From contig NC_033558.1 of NCBI RefSeq assembly GCF_001680005.1, forward strand, positions 154,501-218,500: a stretch of DNA of 64,000 nucleotides, written 5' to 3'. A program made the translations under genes and the position numbers. This stretch comes from Plasmodium coatneyi. Taxonomy: Eukaryota > Apicomplexa > Aconoidasida > Haemosporida > Plasmodiidae. Below are positions 52,523 to 62,805 of the stretch, in pieces. The notes below the pieces were generated by a model, which was given only the letters and a program-made list of their open reading frames with translations, did not search any database and was not told the DNA's origin. Position 1 is the stretch's first letter. The number at the start of each line of letters is the position of its first letter.

Positions 52523-54040
52523 CTAGCGGCGGGGGAAAAGAACCCGCCAAATGGGTTTGCACACCCTGCAACACCTTCTCTGGCGGGGGGACAGCTTCAC
52601 CGGTTCCTCATACGAGGGGTAAAAAACGGGGTGTCTCCTCCCCAGGACGGGGATGGCAAAGTGCCTTCTGCAAAGGGGACTTATCTCTACGCACTTGCAG
52701 GAGTCCAGTTCCTCTCCAGTGGGTTCATCAGGATAAATCTTGGCAACCAAGTCTGGATACACCGGAAGGGTTGCATTCGAGTAGGAATCCCTCTTCTTCG
52801 AATAAACGCTCTCCATGTTCACGTCCTCATGTTCATACAATTCTTCCGGTGAGTCATACTCATAATCGTGAGTGGGACACGTGTCTGGGTAAGCATGCGA
52901 ATCATCATAGGAGGTTAACTGAGGAGGAACGATCTTCTGGTTTACAAAAACAGAGAATGAACAAAAGGGAGGCACAGATGCATTGCTACAAGGTCCTTCT
53001 ATATCATCTATCCAGAAACCAGGACAAGCAATAAGGGTGGCCAAACATTGTGGAAAACAAACAGACATGGTCTCTGCAACCTTCAGTCCTATAGGCATCC
53101 AACAAATGGGAAAAATGGACGCACAATACATCCCAAGGTAAGCCATGGCACACAGTCTATATTGTGTGTCTGAAGTTTTTCCCACCTTTGAAGCATACTT
53201 AGCAGGGAAACTAGAAATGATCCCGTTCATTGTAGAATCCGTTATATCAGCGGTTACAAACTCTGCAGCGGTTATTGGGTAAAGGATAGATCCTAGACAA
53301 TTCTTTCCTGTTACCATTGGTAGACAAGGAAGAGGTCTATTAATCCAAACAGGGGGCGGTATTAAGGGAGGTACTATATCTACAACTGAGCTGGCTACGG
53401 ACTGGATTAATCCCTTCACCATGGTTAAACTTTGTATTAACATATTAGCTAGTCCGGGTTCTTTTATAGATGCAGGGGATTCTATATTTTCCAACGACTC
53501 CTTCATCCATTTGCTTAAGTTGTTTCCGTAGGCGGATCGGATCGCTCCTCCGGGGTATTCCACATTAGTGCTAGGTCCTACACCTGTTTCCGTCTTTTCT
53601 CCTCTCTTTTTGTGACCATTGTGTATCCTTCTCCTGACACCGTCTACACCGCTGCTAACCCCCCGATCGCAATGGGGTCGAGACTCCCTAGTGGTTCTTC
53701 TCCAACGCTTTCCTTCTCCTGGTTCGTCGTTGCGCCTTCTTTGAGAAATTACTTCCTGCATGAAGACACTGTAGCCGTCCACATCGAAGTGACTCAGCGC
53801 AGACTCGTACAACGTTAGAAAAGTATTTTTTTCTACTCGGGCGAGGTTACGCAGCCCCTTTGGCGTCCCCTCCGCCTTCTCTGCCAAAAGGTCGTACAGC
53901 TCGTTCGGGTTCGCGAAGTTTGCAAGCACCTCCGCGTAACCAACCGTGTCCTTAGCGGCATCGTTAGACGCCTCACCAAGGACCGCTTCTACCCACCCGA
54001 CCAGGAATAGAAGGGCCCCAAACCAAATGACGCACTTCAT
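52523..54040 (-). CDS. Secreted frizzled-like cysteine-rich protein
   Basis: Single-exon gene of 505 residues with a strong signal peptide (residues about 1-20, MKCVIWFGALLFLVGWVEAV). After a polar, Arg-rich linker, residues about 245-375 have ten or more Cys with the spacing of a frizzled (Fz) fold. CLPM-GKNC is followed by LCAMAYLGMYCASIFPICW, then CFPQCLATLIACPGFW and a final GPCSN. The LC-x(7)-C-x(5)-C run and the C-x(2)-QC-x(6)-C pattern are the conserved Fz core. The C-terminal part is acidic (DYEYDSPEELYEHED), then basic and Cys-rich (CKCVEI, RRCCRVCKP). There is no membrane segment. Secretion to an apical organelle or the surface is probable, but not shown. Which Plasmodium protein this is, I cannot say. 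Confidence 0.72.
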   Translation of the reverse strand: MKCVIWFGALLFLVGWVEAVLGEASNDAAKDTVGYAEVLANFANPNELYDLLAEKAEGTPKGLRNLARVEKNTFLTLYESALSHFDVDGYSVFMQEVISQRRRNDEPGEGKRWRRTTRESRPHCDRGVSSGVDGVRRRIHNGHKKRGEKTETGVGPSTNVEYPGGAIRSAYGNNLSKWMKESLENIESPASIKEPGLANMLIQSLTMVKGLIQSVASSVVDIVPPLIPPPVWINRPLPCLPMVTGKNCLGSILYPITAAEFVTADITDSTMNGIISSFPAKYASKVGKTSDTQYRLCAMAYLGMYCASIFPICWMPIGLKVAETMSVCFPQCLATLIACPGFWIDDIEGPCSNASVPPFCSFSVFVNQKIVPPQLTSYDDSHAYPDTCPTHDYEYDSPEELYEHEDVNMESVYSKKRDSYSNATLPVYPDLVAKIYPDEPTGEELDSCKCVEISPLCRRHFAIPVLGRRHPVFYPSYEEPVKLSPRQRRCCRVCKPIWRVLFPRR

Positions 54041-54804
54041 TGGGGAAGCGAAAAAGCGGCGCAGAAACTTTAACGAAGACGATACTCACCAAATGGTGGT
54101 AGGACGCAATTATCTCTTTGGACAATGGCGCTTTTCCCTGAGGAGATCATCAATACATTGCATATACTATTATACTGTTATACTTTATTATTATTTTTTT
54201 TTTTTTTTTTTTTTTTTTCTGGACTGAAACAGCTGTTCGTTGCACAACGCGGTCAGGTCAGGCAGCTAGCTCACCGCGTCATTTCGCTGTCCATTTTTTT
54301 TTTTTTTTTTTTTTTTTTTCTTTATTATTTCTTTTTAAAGATCCTTTGCGCATTTAGCGTTCCACAGTTGTTCCTCCTCCGTCTGTTGTCCCATTTGGCA
54401 TGTAACCACCTTTTGGACGACACAACATTCTGAGGAGGGACCCTCACTAAGACTGTGTTAGAATGTGTCGCCAAGTGTAATTAACATTTACACACACAAA
54501 AAAAAAAAAAAAAAAAAAAAAAGGAAGGCATTTCACTCGGGTCACTAATCTGTGTTAATATGAAGCGGGTTTCGCTGGAGTGCGTCGTGACGGTTCACAC
54601 ACGCGTGGCGTACTACACCCTCTTTTGCTCACCACAAAAAGGGACTGATTTCCCCATTGGGTAAGAATAAGCAACAGTTACGTTCGTTTGGTCACTCCGC
54701 TTAAACGAGGAGGTGCGCTTCAACCGGGTTGGCAAAACATTCCGCAGTATACACACTCATTCTTCCGTCACCCTTCTCTGTTTGTCCTCCTTTTCTTTTC
54801 TTCC
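54041..54804. other. Intergenic region with one element copy
   Basis: About 760 bp. T runs at 54196-54219 and 54296-54319, an A run at 54498-54522, and an element copy at 54251-54271 (GGTCAGGTCAGG then CAGCTAGCT). No gene. Confidence 0.5.
54251..54271 (+). repeat. Dispersed element, degraded palindrome with CAGCTAGCT
   Basis: GGTCAGGTCAGG then CAGCTAGCT. The left arm is altered, but the junction with AGCTAGCT is the same as in the complete copy at 50696. Confidence 0.7.
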
Positions 54805-55044
54805 TCACTCGTATGGTGGGGGAGCACACTTATTATATCCGACGTCATTTTCCTTCCAAATTCCGAAGGTCAGTAGCTTTTTGTTTTCGTTGCTGAGGGC
54901 TGGAAAGACAAGTGAGACGCAGTAGAAGGACCAGACACACAACCAAGGGGCCAAGCGTCCGCAAACTTGGATGCACCCGTATCTCCTTCGGAGGTTGAAA
55001 AACCTCGTGCTCATCCAGATCTTCGCGTAAACGGCCTTCGACAT
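54805..55044 (-). CDS. Small membrane protein, hypothetical
   Basis: ATG frame of 79 residues. It has a basic N-terminus (IWMSTRFFNLRRRYG), one hydrophobic stretch (LAPWLCVWSFYCVSLVFPAL, about residues 32-51) and a polar tail with WKEND and Cys/Pro. A small single-span protein of this kind could be a subunit of a membrane complex, such as the mitochondrial respiratory chain or ATP synthase, but I cannot assign it. The last codons (TACGAGTGAGG) look like a possible splice donor GTGAGG, so a further exon is possible. The overlapping longer frame 54845-55201 is judged a shadow. Confidence 0.45.
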   Translation of the reverse strand: MSKAVYAKIWMSTRFFNLRRRYGCIQVCGRLAPWLCVWSFYCVSLVFPALSNENKKLLTFGIWKENDVGYNKCAPPPYE

Positions 55045-56085
55045 GGTGGTGTCGTTTCGCCTTTGGGGGTTGTTCTCGAGGATGTGTGGATTGGAGGTTA
55101 CTTCCTCCTTTAACTATGCTGCTCCTTCGGGGTGAGTGTGAAAATGGGGGGCCTGCCTGGCTGACCGGGGAATGCGGCCACGGGGGTGCTCCGCTCTTCA
55201 CGTGAATTTGCTTCTCTCCCTTTGGTGTATCTCCTTGCAGGGGCGCTAATGAGGGTGATGCTTCTTCCGCTTGTTTAGCCTATTCAGTTTCGTTGCAATG
55301 CAAAATTGTGTTGCCGTTGCGTGTGGAGCCTCTTTCACACTTGGTGAGATAAACCGACTTGGTGATATGCTCCTTTGCTGAAGGTAACTCTGGGCCTCTT
55401 CCGCAAATTTACTTTCATGCATAAAAAAAAAAAAAAAAAAAAAAAAAAGGTTTCGATATTTCTTCTTTCACGCTTTTGTTTCATACATCAATTTGTTTTT
55501 TTTTTGTTTTTTTTTTTTGCGGCGCTCAGCGGGGGCCATTATATATACTGTATGCAGAGCACTCGGGGTGACGCCACGGAAATAAGAAAAAAAAAAAAAA
55601 AAAGAAACAAATGGATGGATAGATGGATGGAAAAGGAAAAGAAAAAGCGCATAATAAGCAGAAAAAAAAATAAACCAGAAGAGCACAAACAGAACCACCA
55701 ACGGAAGAAGCAAAATGAAGGATAACACGACGAAATTACGCATGACTCAACGAAGATATACGGACGACAGGACGAAGTTGCGGATATCACGTCAACCTAG
55801 TCCATGTCCCAAACAGCATGCGTAATTCGCGTAATTTGCGTAATTTGCGTAACGCGTAGAGTGGAACATCTCACGAACTTCTTTTACCCCTTGGGTAGAA
55901 ATTCCAGTTGTGAGATTCCCCCTCTACGTGGATTGACGCCCGTTCGCTCCACTTAGCGGCGCTCTGTTTGACGTTGTGTCATGTCACTCCCGCTGTGATC
56001 CTTAACCCTGAATGCTGAGAGATATGCACGCCCCTACTTCTACCAATTTAAATTCGTTTCAATTCGCATCTGTTATTTTGTTAAA
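55045..56085. other. Divergent intergenic region upstream of UTP7
   Basis: About 1 kb. A/T runs at 55423-55448 and 55505-55518. A GGAT-type microsatellite near 55611-55631 and a 9-bp tandem repeat at 55820-55855. No gene seen. Confidence 0.5.
55820..55855. repeat. 9-bp tandem repeat GCGTAATTT
   Basis: Four units of GCGTAATTY, the first with GCGTAATTC and the last degenerate (GCGTAACGC). Upstream of UTP7. Confidence 0.8.
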
Positions 56086-57936
56086 ATGACTGCTGATGAG
56101 TTGGCGGACGAGGGGCTTCTCGTCCTGCAGGAGGTGACTCCCCAGGCGGTAGAAGAGCAGCGCATAAATGTAGACGTAGAGAAGACGAAGCGGAAAAAAA
56201 ACAAGAAAATACTAACCAGGTTAAAGAAGAACATCCGGGAGAAGGTTCTTCAGAAGAATCGAATCGACTACCTGTCAGTGGATCCGAAGGAGCTTCCCCA
56301 AAATTTACCAAAAACGAAAAAAATAAAAAATAAAAAAATTAAAGTAAAGCTAAGGAGGGATGTCCGACTAGCCATTTTATCGTCCAAAAAGTTGTTGGCG
56401 AATAGGAAGTTCAAGCGGGTAGAGGAGGGATTCATTCGGTCGGTGGCACCAAGTGACAAAACGAACAAAGGGGAGAAAACTACTAATGAGGAGGTCACGA
56501 ACGATGGGGGGGAATCTACTATTAGCACCTTTGTAGGGGCACGCTCCTTACTAACGCAGAAGGAACTCTACGCCCAAGCGGATGTGGGCACGAAGAAGAA
56601 AGTCATCGACCTGAGGTTGAACCTGGGACCCTACCAATGCAGATACTCACGAAATGGAAAGTACCTGCTGGCAACCGGCGAAAAGGGGCACATTACCCTC
56701 ATGGATACACATAACTTAGAACCCATGTGTGAGCTCCAAGTGGAAGAATCAGTCAGATGCAGCACCATTCTACACAACCATAAGCTCTTCGCAGTGGGAC
56801 AAAAAAAATACATATATCTTTATGACAACACAGGGATTGAGGTGAACTGTATTAAAGACATCCTCTACTCCTACCAACTGGAATTCCTTCCGTACCATTT
56901 TTTGCTAACTTCCATTGGGGAGTTTGGTGAGTTGGTATATCAGGACATATCCATGGGAAATATCATCACGAGGAAGAAGACGAAAAGAGGTCCTTGTAAA
57001 GTGATGAAGCAAAATAAACAAGACGCAACCATCTACCTTGGCCATAAGAATGGTCACGTAACTGTATGGACCCCCAATATAGACAAACCGGTATGTGACA
57101 TATACTGTCACGCCACTCCCATTTCCGCTATAGCGGTTCATAAAAACTACCTTATCACGTCTTCCGTCGATTGCACATACAAACTTTGGGACCTCAGAAA
57201 ATTACAATTCATTGAATCGAACCGATCCCACAATGTCATAAACCAAATGGACGTCAGTGACACAGGGATTGTTGCGATGGGAATTAATAGTCACTTCAGG
57301 ACCTACAAAGATTTTTTCAACAAACCACAACTGTACCTAACACACAACACCTATGGAGATAAAATAAACTCCCTCTCATTTCAACCCTTCGAAGATATAT
57401 GTTGTGTGGGTTCACGTTACTCCATAAAGTCTCTTCTCGTTCCCGGGGCGGGTCTAGCCAATATCGACACGTATGTAAATAACCCATACGAAACGAAGAA
57501 GGAGGTTCGGGAAAATGAAATAAGATCCCTTCTGGATAAATTGCCCCCTGATACCATCACCTTTGGGAAGAACCAACTTGGAAGGATCAACCCGTTCGCT
57601 TCAAACGGGAAGCAGGTGAAGGGAGCCACCCACCATAGGTATGGTGCAAGTGGAGCAGAAGCAGGAGGAGGAAGAGGAAGTGACGAAGGCCCTCCTCACC
57701 GACCCAACCGTAAACACAACATGGGGGATTCATCCGATGAGGAACCGTCCGATGGTGCCAACGTGGGACGTAAAGCAGCACCCCAGCAGAACAAAACAAC
57801 AACAACAACAACAACAACCCCAGGGAAGAAGAAAAAAAAAAAAAAAAAAAAATCCTTTTTAAATTCAAACGTGCCCAAGTATTTGCGCAAAAGCGCCAAA
57901 GATAAAGCGGCGGAGCGAAAGGCAGGAGTGGATTAA
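56086..57936 (+). CDS. UTP7: U3 snoRNP protein UTP7 (WDR46/BING4 type)
   Basis: Single-exon gene of 616 residues. UTP7 is a WD40 beta-propeller of the small-subunit processome, required for 18S rRNA maturation in the nucleolus. After a Lys-rich N-terminus containing the family segment RVEEGFIRSV, the propeller starts near residue 170. It shows LNLGPYQCRYSRNGKYLLATGEKGHITLMD, HKNGHVTVWTPN and ITSSVDCTYKLWDLRKLQ as WD repeats. The C-terminal BING4CT region is clear: YGDKINSLSFQPFEDICCVG, then LLVPGAGLANIDTYVNNPYE and ENEIRSLLDKLPPDTI. The C-terminus is Lys- and Thr-rich with a poly-Lys stretch from an A run (57832-57851). All landmarks of the family are present. Confidence 0.93.
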   Translation: MTADELADEGLLVLQEVTPQAVEEQRINVDVEKTKRKKNKKILTRLKKNIREKVLQKNRIDYLSVDPKELPQNLPKTKKIKNKKIKVKLRRDVRLAILSSKKLLANRKFKRVEEGFIRSVAPSDKTNKGEKTTNEEVTNDGGESTISTFVGARSLLTQKELYAQADVGTKKKVIDLRLNLGPYQCRYSRNGKYLLATGEKGHITLMDTHNLEPMCELQVEESVRCSTILHNHKLFAVGQKKYIYLYDNTGIEVNCIKDILYSYQLEFLPYHFLLTSIGEFGELVYQDISMGNIITRKKTKRGPCKVMKQNKQDATIYLGHKNGHVTVWTPNIDKPVCDIYCHATPISAIAVHKNYLITSSVDCTYKLWDLRKLQFIESNRSHNVINQMDVSDTGIVAMGINSHFRTYKDFFNKPQLYLTHNTYGDKINSLSFQPFEDICCVGSRYSIKSLLVPGAGLANIDTYVNNPYETKKEVRENEIRSLLDKLPPDTITFGKNQLGRINPFASNGKQVKGATHHRYGASGAEAGGGRGSDEGPPHRPNRKHNMGDSSDEEPSDGANVGRKAAPQQNKTTTTTTTTPGKKKKKKKKKSFLNSNVPKYLRKSAKDKAAERKAGVD

Positions 57937-58263
57937 TCGGAAGTGAAGAAAAAGGGTCAGCAAGGGACTCTTTTGTAAATTATTGACCAGACGGGGGAAG
58001 GGGACGCCGCTTCATTTTTACCATTCGGCACGGCCGCCATGTTCAGCGGCTACATGGAGCCCCCTCCCCCGGAATCATTTAAAACGGGAGCGTGTGATGC
58101 TGCCCCAGTGCGGTTTACCTTGCTATGTTTGTTTGCTTGTTTTGTTTGTTTGTTTTATTTTTTTTTTCGAATTGCTCATAACTCCTTTTTAAATGTTTCC
58201 AATTTTTTTACCAAATCGGCAGCCGCGTCGCTCTTCCCAAACGGGGAAGTTTTTTCCCGCGCG

Positions 58264-58300
<37 letters not shown>

Positions 58301-58652
58301 CCATTGCTGTGCTGGTACTTTAGTATACATTTACCCCCAGCGCGTTTATGTTGCCAATAGAGGGGAAAGCCCACTGGTTAGCGGCGAGGACCATTTGACA
58401 GATCGCCCTAACTGAGGAGCCATACGGACGATTAAAATCCGCGTTCCTTTTTGCTCCAAGTATTGCCGCTGTTTCCACCAGGGTGGGGGGAGAGAGCACA
58501 TCCGTATGTTATGTTACGACGTAGAGGCAGGGTTTCGTCTGTATTGCCCCACGCTGAACGTGTTCGCTATTTGTTGTAATAGTACCTGCGGGGGGTAAAT
58601 ACTACCTCTGTCCCCCCTGTGGCATATTCCATCCCCAACCGAAGCAGCCAAA
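57937..58652. other. Intergenic region with 32-base A run
   Basis: About 715 bp between two plus-strand genes. A run of 32 A at 58264-58295. No gene seen. The upstream ATG frames are short and unsupported. Confidence 0.55.
58264..58295. repeat. Poly(A) tract of 32
   Basis: Uninterrupted A run in the spacer between UTP7 and CWC15. Confidence 0.9.
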
Positions 58653-59563
58653 ATGACGACCGCACACAGACCCACATGGTACAACGCCATCGGGGGGGAA
58701 AACCAAGGTAGGGCAACGCTCCAGGCGATACATCGTAGCATAGCCGCATCTATGTGCACCTCCCAACTTGGTCATATTTTTACCTTGCCATTGCTCCCTT
58801 CCCTACAGGTGGCAACCGCAAGGTGAGCCAAACCGCCAAGGTCTGCAGCAGGGACCTGCCAGGGCACACCAAAATGAAGACCAGGGACCTCAGTGACTAC
58901 GTGGAGGACAAGGAAGTGATCAGGAACAACCTCCTTCAGCTCGAAGGTGGAGCTACCGACAACGACAACAGCCACAGGCTCCTAGCCATCGAGAATATAA
59001 AAAAACTCACCAACCATGATTACACCAACCCGTTTCCCGAAGACGAGGATGATGAAGTGGAGGAGGAGTGGAAGTCACGCAGGCGTAAAAAGGGCCAAAA
59101 GGCCAAACGGAAGGACATAGCGCCGCGTGGCGCGAAGGCAGACTCACAGGAAGGCAGTCAAGAGGGTGATCAGTCAAGTGACATTTCAGAAGACCACTCA
59201 GGTTCATCGGATGACCCTTCGGATGATTCCTCTGAAGACGAATCGGAGGACGAGGAGGAGAAGGAACTGCTCAGGGAGCTCGAAAACCTGAAACGAGAGA
59301 AAATGGAGAAGGAGCGACAGGAGAAGCTGGAGCAGGAACGTCTGCAAAGCAGAAAAAACAATGTGCTCACCAACAACCCACTCATAAACCTGGAGGACAA
59401 TAGTGACAATGAGGAGGGCGAAGGTCTGAGCAGGAAGCGAAAGTGGACCGAGGAGGCCATCTTCCGAAACACCTGTGAGAAGAAGGAGAAAAAAATCACC
59501 TTCATTAATGACACCGTACGCACAGCCTTCCATAAGAAGTTTCTCTTTAAGTATATTCACTGA
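58653..59563 (+). CDS. CWC15: Spliceosome protein CWC15, two exons
   Basis: Exons 58653..58707 and 58809..59563 give 269 residues. The 101-bp intron has donor GTAGGG and acceptor CTACAG in phase 1, making a Gly codon. The start MTTAHRPTW is the family's N-terminus, and the second exon opens GGNRKVSQTAKVCSRDLPGHTKMKTR. This is the diagnostic CWC15/Cwf15 signature (short basic stretch, SRDLPGHTK). CWC15 is part of the Prp19-associated NTC of the activated spliceosome. The middle is acidic and low complexity, and the C-terminus (RKRKWTEEAIFRNTCEKK, then FHKKFLFKYIH) is also the conserved ending. An ATG-less frame upstream was discarded because only this exon gives the family start. Confidence 0.92.
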
Positions 59564-59783
59564 ATGGGTATTTCCTGTCTGTGCGCTGTTAAATTTTGCT
59601 CTAGGGGGTTAACTATACATGACTCCCAATTGTGCACACGGGGGTCTGCTCGCAGATGGTTAATCCACTCCCCAAGCATGCCGCCCCATCCTTTGTGCAT
59701 TCCATTGGTGGACCTGTTGATGCAACCTGTTCATTTGTCAAATTGTATTTTTTTGTAACCGCTCAGCTAGCCAAACTGATAAT

Positions 59784-59814
<31 letters not shown>

Positions 59815-60001
59815 CGCAAAAGTGTGCAAAATAATATTGCCTGGTCAGGCGATTTGTGAAAATGCGTAAAATTATTTCCGGTTAGTCGATTTGATAAAAT
59901 GGGGTAAACGACATCATAGCGGACCGTAGTATGGCTGACGTTACAACCGCTATACGTAACTGCTACGCCAACAATGCGCGTCTTAACTACCCACTGCTGC
60001 G
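59564..60001. other. Convergent intergenic region
   Basis: About 440 bp between two 3' ends. An A run (59791-59814), CAGCTAGCC at 59764 and a CCTGGTCAGG fragment at 59840-59849 are remnants of the dispersed element. Confidence 0.5.
59840..59849. repeat. Dispersed element fragment
   Basis: CCTGGTCAGG, a palindrome with the centre deleted, about 75 bp after CAGCTAGC and next to an A run. Confidence 0.4.
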
Positions 60002-61433
60002 CTACTTCTTCCCTGACGAAGAGACGTTAAACTTGAAGAAGATGATGTCACCGTCCTCCACGACGTAGTCCTTGCCCTTCTGCAAATACTTGCCGTTCGC
60101 CTTGACTTCGCTCTCCGACTTGAACTCCACCAAGTCGGTATATTTATACACTTCTGCGCAAATGAAGCCCTTTTCAAAGTCTGTGTGAATAACCCCTGCG
60201 GCTTGAGGCGCCTTCGTTCCCTTCCGTATCGTCCAACACTTAACTTCATCTGGCCCACACGTAAAAAAATGAATTAAATTAATCTCGTAGTAGCCAGTTT
60301 TTACAATCTTACTTAGCATACTTTGCTTTATCTTGTTTTCTTCAAAATAATTTTTTTTCTCATCTTCACTCATGGAAAGTAATTTCAACTCCATGTCTGC
60401 ACAGTAGGGAATGATCGTTCCCTTGTTCTTCTCCTGTACCCAGTTGTAAATTTTTGCCAAGTGTTTATTCTTCTGACGAATAAAATCTGCTTCACTCATA
60501 TTTACCAAATAAACCACTGGCTTAGCAGTCAAAAAATTATACTCATTAATTACTTCAACTTCTGAACTTTTCCAATTGCCATCCTTGATCCACTTATGTT
60601 CCTTCAGAAAGCTTAACACTGTTGTTAACACATCGTGTTCGTTCTGCTTTACTTTGTCCTTCTTGTTTCGATTTAACACTTTAGTGACTTCCTCCAGATT
60701 CTTCTCACAGTGATTTATGTCCTTGTAAATCAACTCTGAGTTTATGATCTCCATGTCCCTCACCGGGTTTATGTTCCCCTCCGTATGTATGATGTCCTCG
60801 TTTTCGAATGCACGCACGACGTGATATATTCCATCCACTGCTGCTATGTTCGAGAGAAAGTTGTTTCCAAGACCTTCTCCCAGGTGTGCATTCTTTACAA
60901 GACCCGCAATGTCAAAAATGGACAGATACGCATGCACGTTGCTCTTCGGTTTGAAGTGGCTCACTAGCCAGTCGAACCGCTCGTCCTCCACCGTCACCTT
61001 CGCTTCGTGCGGCTCGATGGTACAGAAGGGGTAGTTTTCCGCAGGGATGTTCAGCTTCGTCAGCACGTTGAACGTGGTAGATTTGCCTGCGTGGGGGGGA
61101 AATGGAGCGTGCAAACATGGCAGGTATAACAAAATGTGCATATTGATGGTAGACCAAACGTGCGCACTCCTTGCTACCAAGCGAAGTCCCTACCTACGTT
61201 GGGCAAGCCGACTAATCCCATTTTGAGCGTATTCTTGGGCCTACAGAAGATGGGGGCGAATTAGGTATGCACTTGTTAGGTAGTGGTGGCCACACGGCAA
61301 CAATACCGTGCGAGGTTCACCAAATGCACGCTTGTCCTATGCACGTCCGCATGGTGCACTTTCCCAACTGCGAAAGTGAGACTTACCTTCCGAGCAGGAC
61401 CTTCTGCTCCTCCTCCTTTTTCTTAGGTGCCAT
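60002..61433 (-). CDS. OLA1: Obg-like ATPase 1 (OLA1), three exons
   Basis: Exons complement(60002..61086, 61194..61240, 61387..61433) join in phases 2 and 1 to give 392 residues, the usual family length. The start MAPKKKEEEQ and the P-loop are assembled across the last two introns: GLVGLPNVG joined to KSTTFN. YPFCTIEPHEAKV and FDIAGLVKNAHLGEGLGNNFLSNI (G3 and switch) follow. The G4 motif is NMSE (in VYLVNMSEADF) rather than NKxD, which explains the family's preference for ATP. The C-terminal TGS-type domain contains TCGPDEVKCWTIRKGTKAPQAAGVIHTDFEKGFICAEV. OLA1 is a ribosome-associated regulator of translation and stress. Identification is secure. Confidence 0.95.
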
Positions 61434-62407
61434 ATTCAAAGGGGGTGAAAAAAAAAAACGTTACAAAATTTAACTAAACTACACTTCTACCACCTGTGGA
61501 CCGTTACTTGCCTCGGAACTATCGACTAGGCTTCCCTTGGGTGGCCCTCTTCCAGCTTGGTATAGAAGTGCGCCCCTTCAAAGGAGGAGACAGGGATGTA
61601 TATAACCGCAGCAGTGGTTGCTTCACCCTGCAGAAGAGCGCCTACGGGTAGATTACTTTAGGAAAAACACAAAGCGTAGTTAACAAAAATACGACTAGCG
61701 TTGCTAAACGTAGGAACGTTTTCCCAACCATATGAGTATATATACAAAATTCCGCTACGCTGCGTATTTGCAAATGTTCGAAGCGATGCTCTATACAGAA
61801 CCAATTTGTAAGCCCATCGATTTAAAATTTGAATCAGATCCGTGGGGGAAGGGGGCGAAAAAAAAAGAAGAAACTTTTCTCTTGAACGTAATTCAGTGTT
61901 AACCCAAACTGCGCAGTTTTTAAGCATACACAAGATGGGGTCATAAATAAATTGGCACTCATCCACTCATTCGTTCAATGATTCATTCATTCATTCATTT
62001 TTTTCTCCTTTGTTGGAGGAACGCCCATGTTCTGTTAGAGGCTTTTTTTTCTATGCTTCTTCGCCACGCCGAGCCGCACTCACCTTCAGTCGACCAACCC
62101 GTGATAGGGGAAGTGCCATAAAAAATAAAAAAAAAATACGAACAAAGCAACGCTTTACTATAACTGAACATGTTTGCAAATTGGTTTTCTCCGTTTTAGT
62201 GGAAACTCGTTCTGACCACCACCCCACAAGGGAAAAAAAGAATAAAAGGCAAAATTGTACAGAAGGGGATTGTTACATCCTCAGTTGTATCGCTCATCAT
62301 TTATGATGGGAGGTTCCTATTTCCGACGGAAGGGGTAAACAAGGACCCTTCCTTTTTTTCACCTCCTACATTTGAATGTAAAAATTCTGACTTGTTCATA
62401 CAATTTG

Positions 62408-62443
<36 letters not shown>

Positions 62444-62805
62444 CCCATTTTGGCTACCTGCGGTGGGGAGGGGCCAGGTTTATGCCAACCAGAGGAATAG
62501 AAGCAGCACATAGGATATATAAGACCGTTTGTGGTGTTGAACAGACGGGATGTATTTACACTCCTCCTCTGTAGGAGAGCAAAGCAAGGACAACGTGATT
62601 GCATCATTCTGTCCATGCGTGCTCAAGTGTACCACATTTTGCTTACCACACGAATGTGCAAATTTTTGTGCTGACCTGTTCAGGCAAATCAGTGGGGAAA
62701 AATGATGCCGCCATTGCAAGCATGTATGTATATATATGTAAGCGGAACATCTCTACATTCCCCCATAAAGTATACACCCAAATGAATTGCCAATAAAGGG
62801 AGATC
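61434..62805. other. Divergent intergenic region (OLA1 / BRAP2-like)
   Basis: About 1.4 kb between two divergent starts. It holds an ATTC microsatellite (about 61978-61999), a T run at 62413-62438 and a palindrome copy at 62672-62684. A 102-codon frame at 61658-61966 on the minus strand starts at GTG and is not called. Confidence 0.5.
62672..62684. repeat. Dispersed palindrome, partial copy
   Basis: TGACCTGTTCAGG, the same altered left arm (TGACC) as the copy at 35439. Followed by CAAATC. Confidence 0.6.

Noticed and set aside
61658..61966. Minus-strand frame of 102 codons in the OLA1/BRAP2 spacer
   Set aside because: Starts at GTG and shows no family signal.
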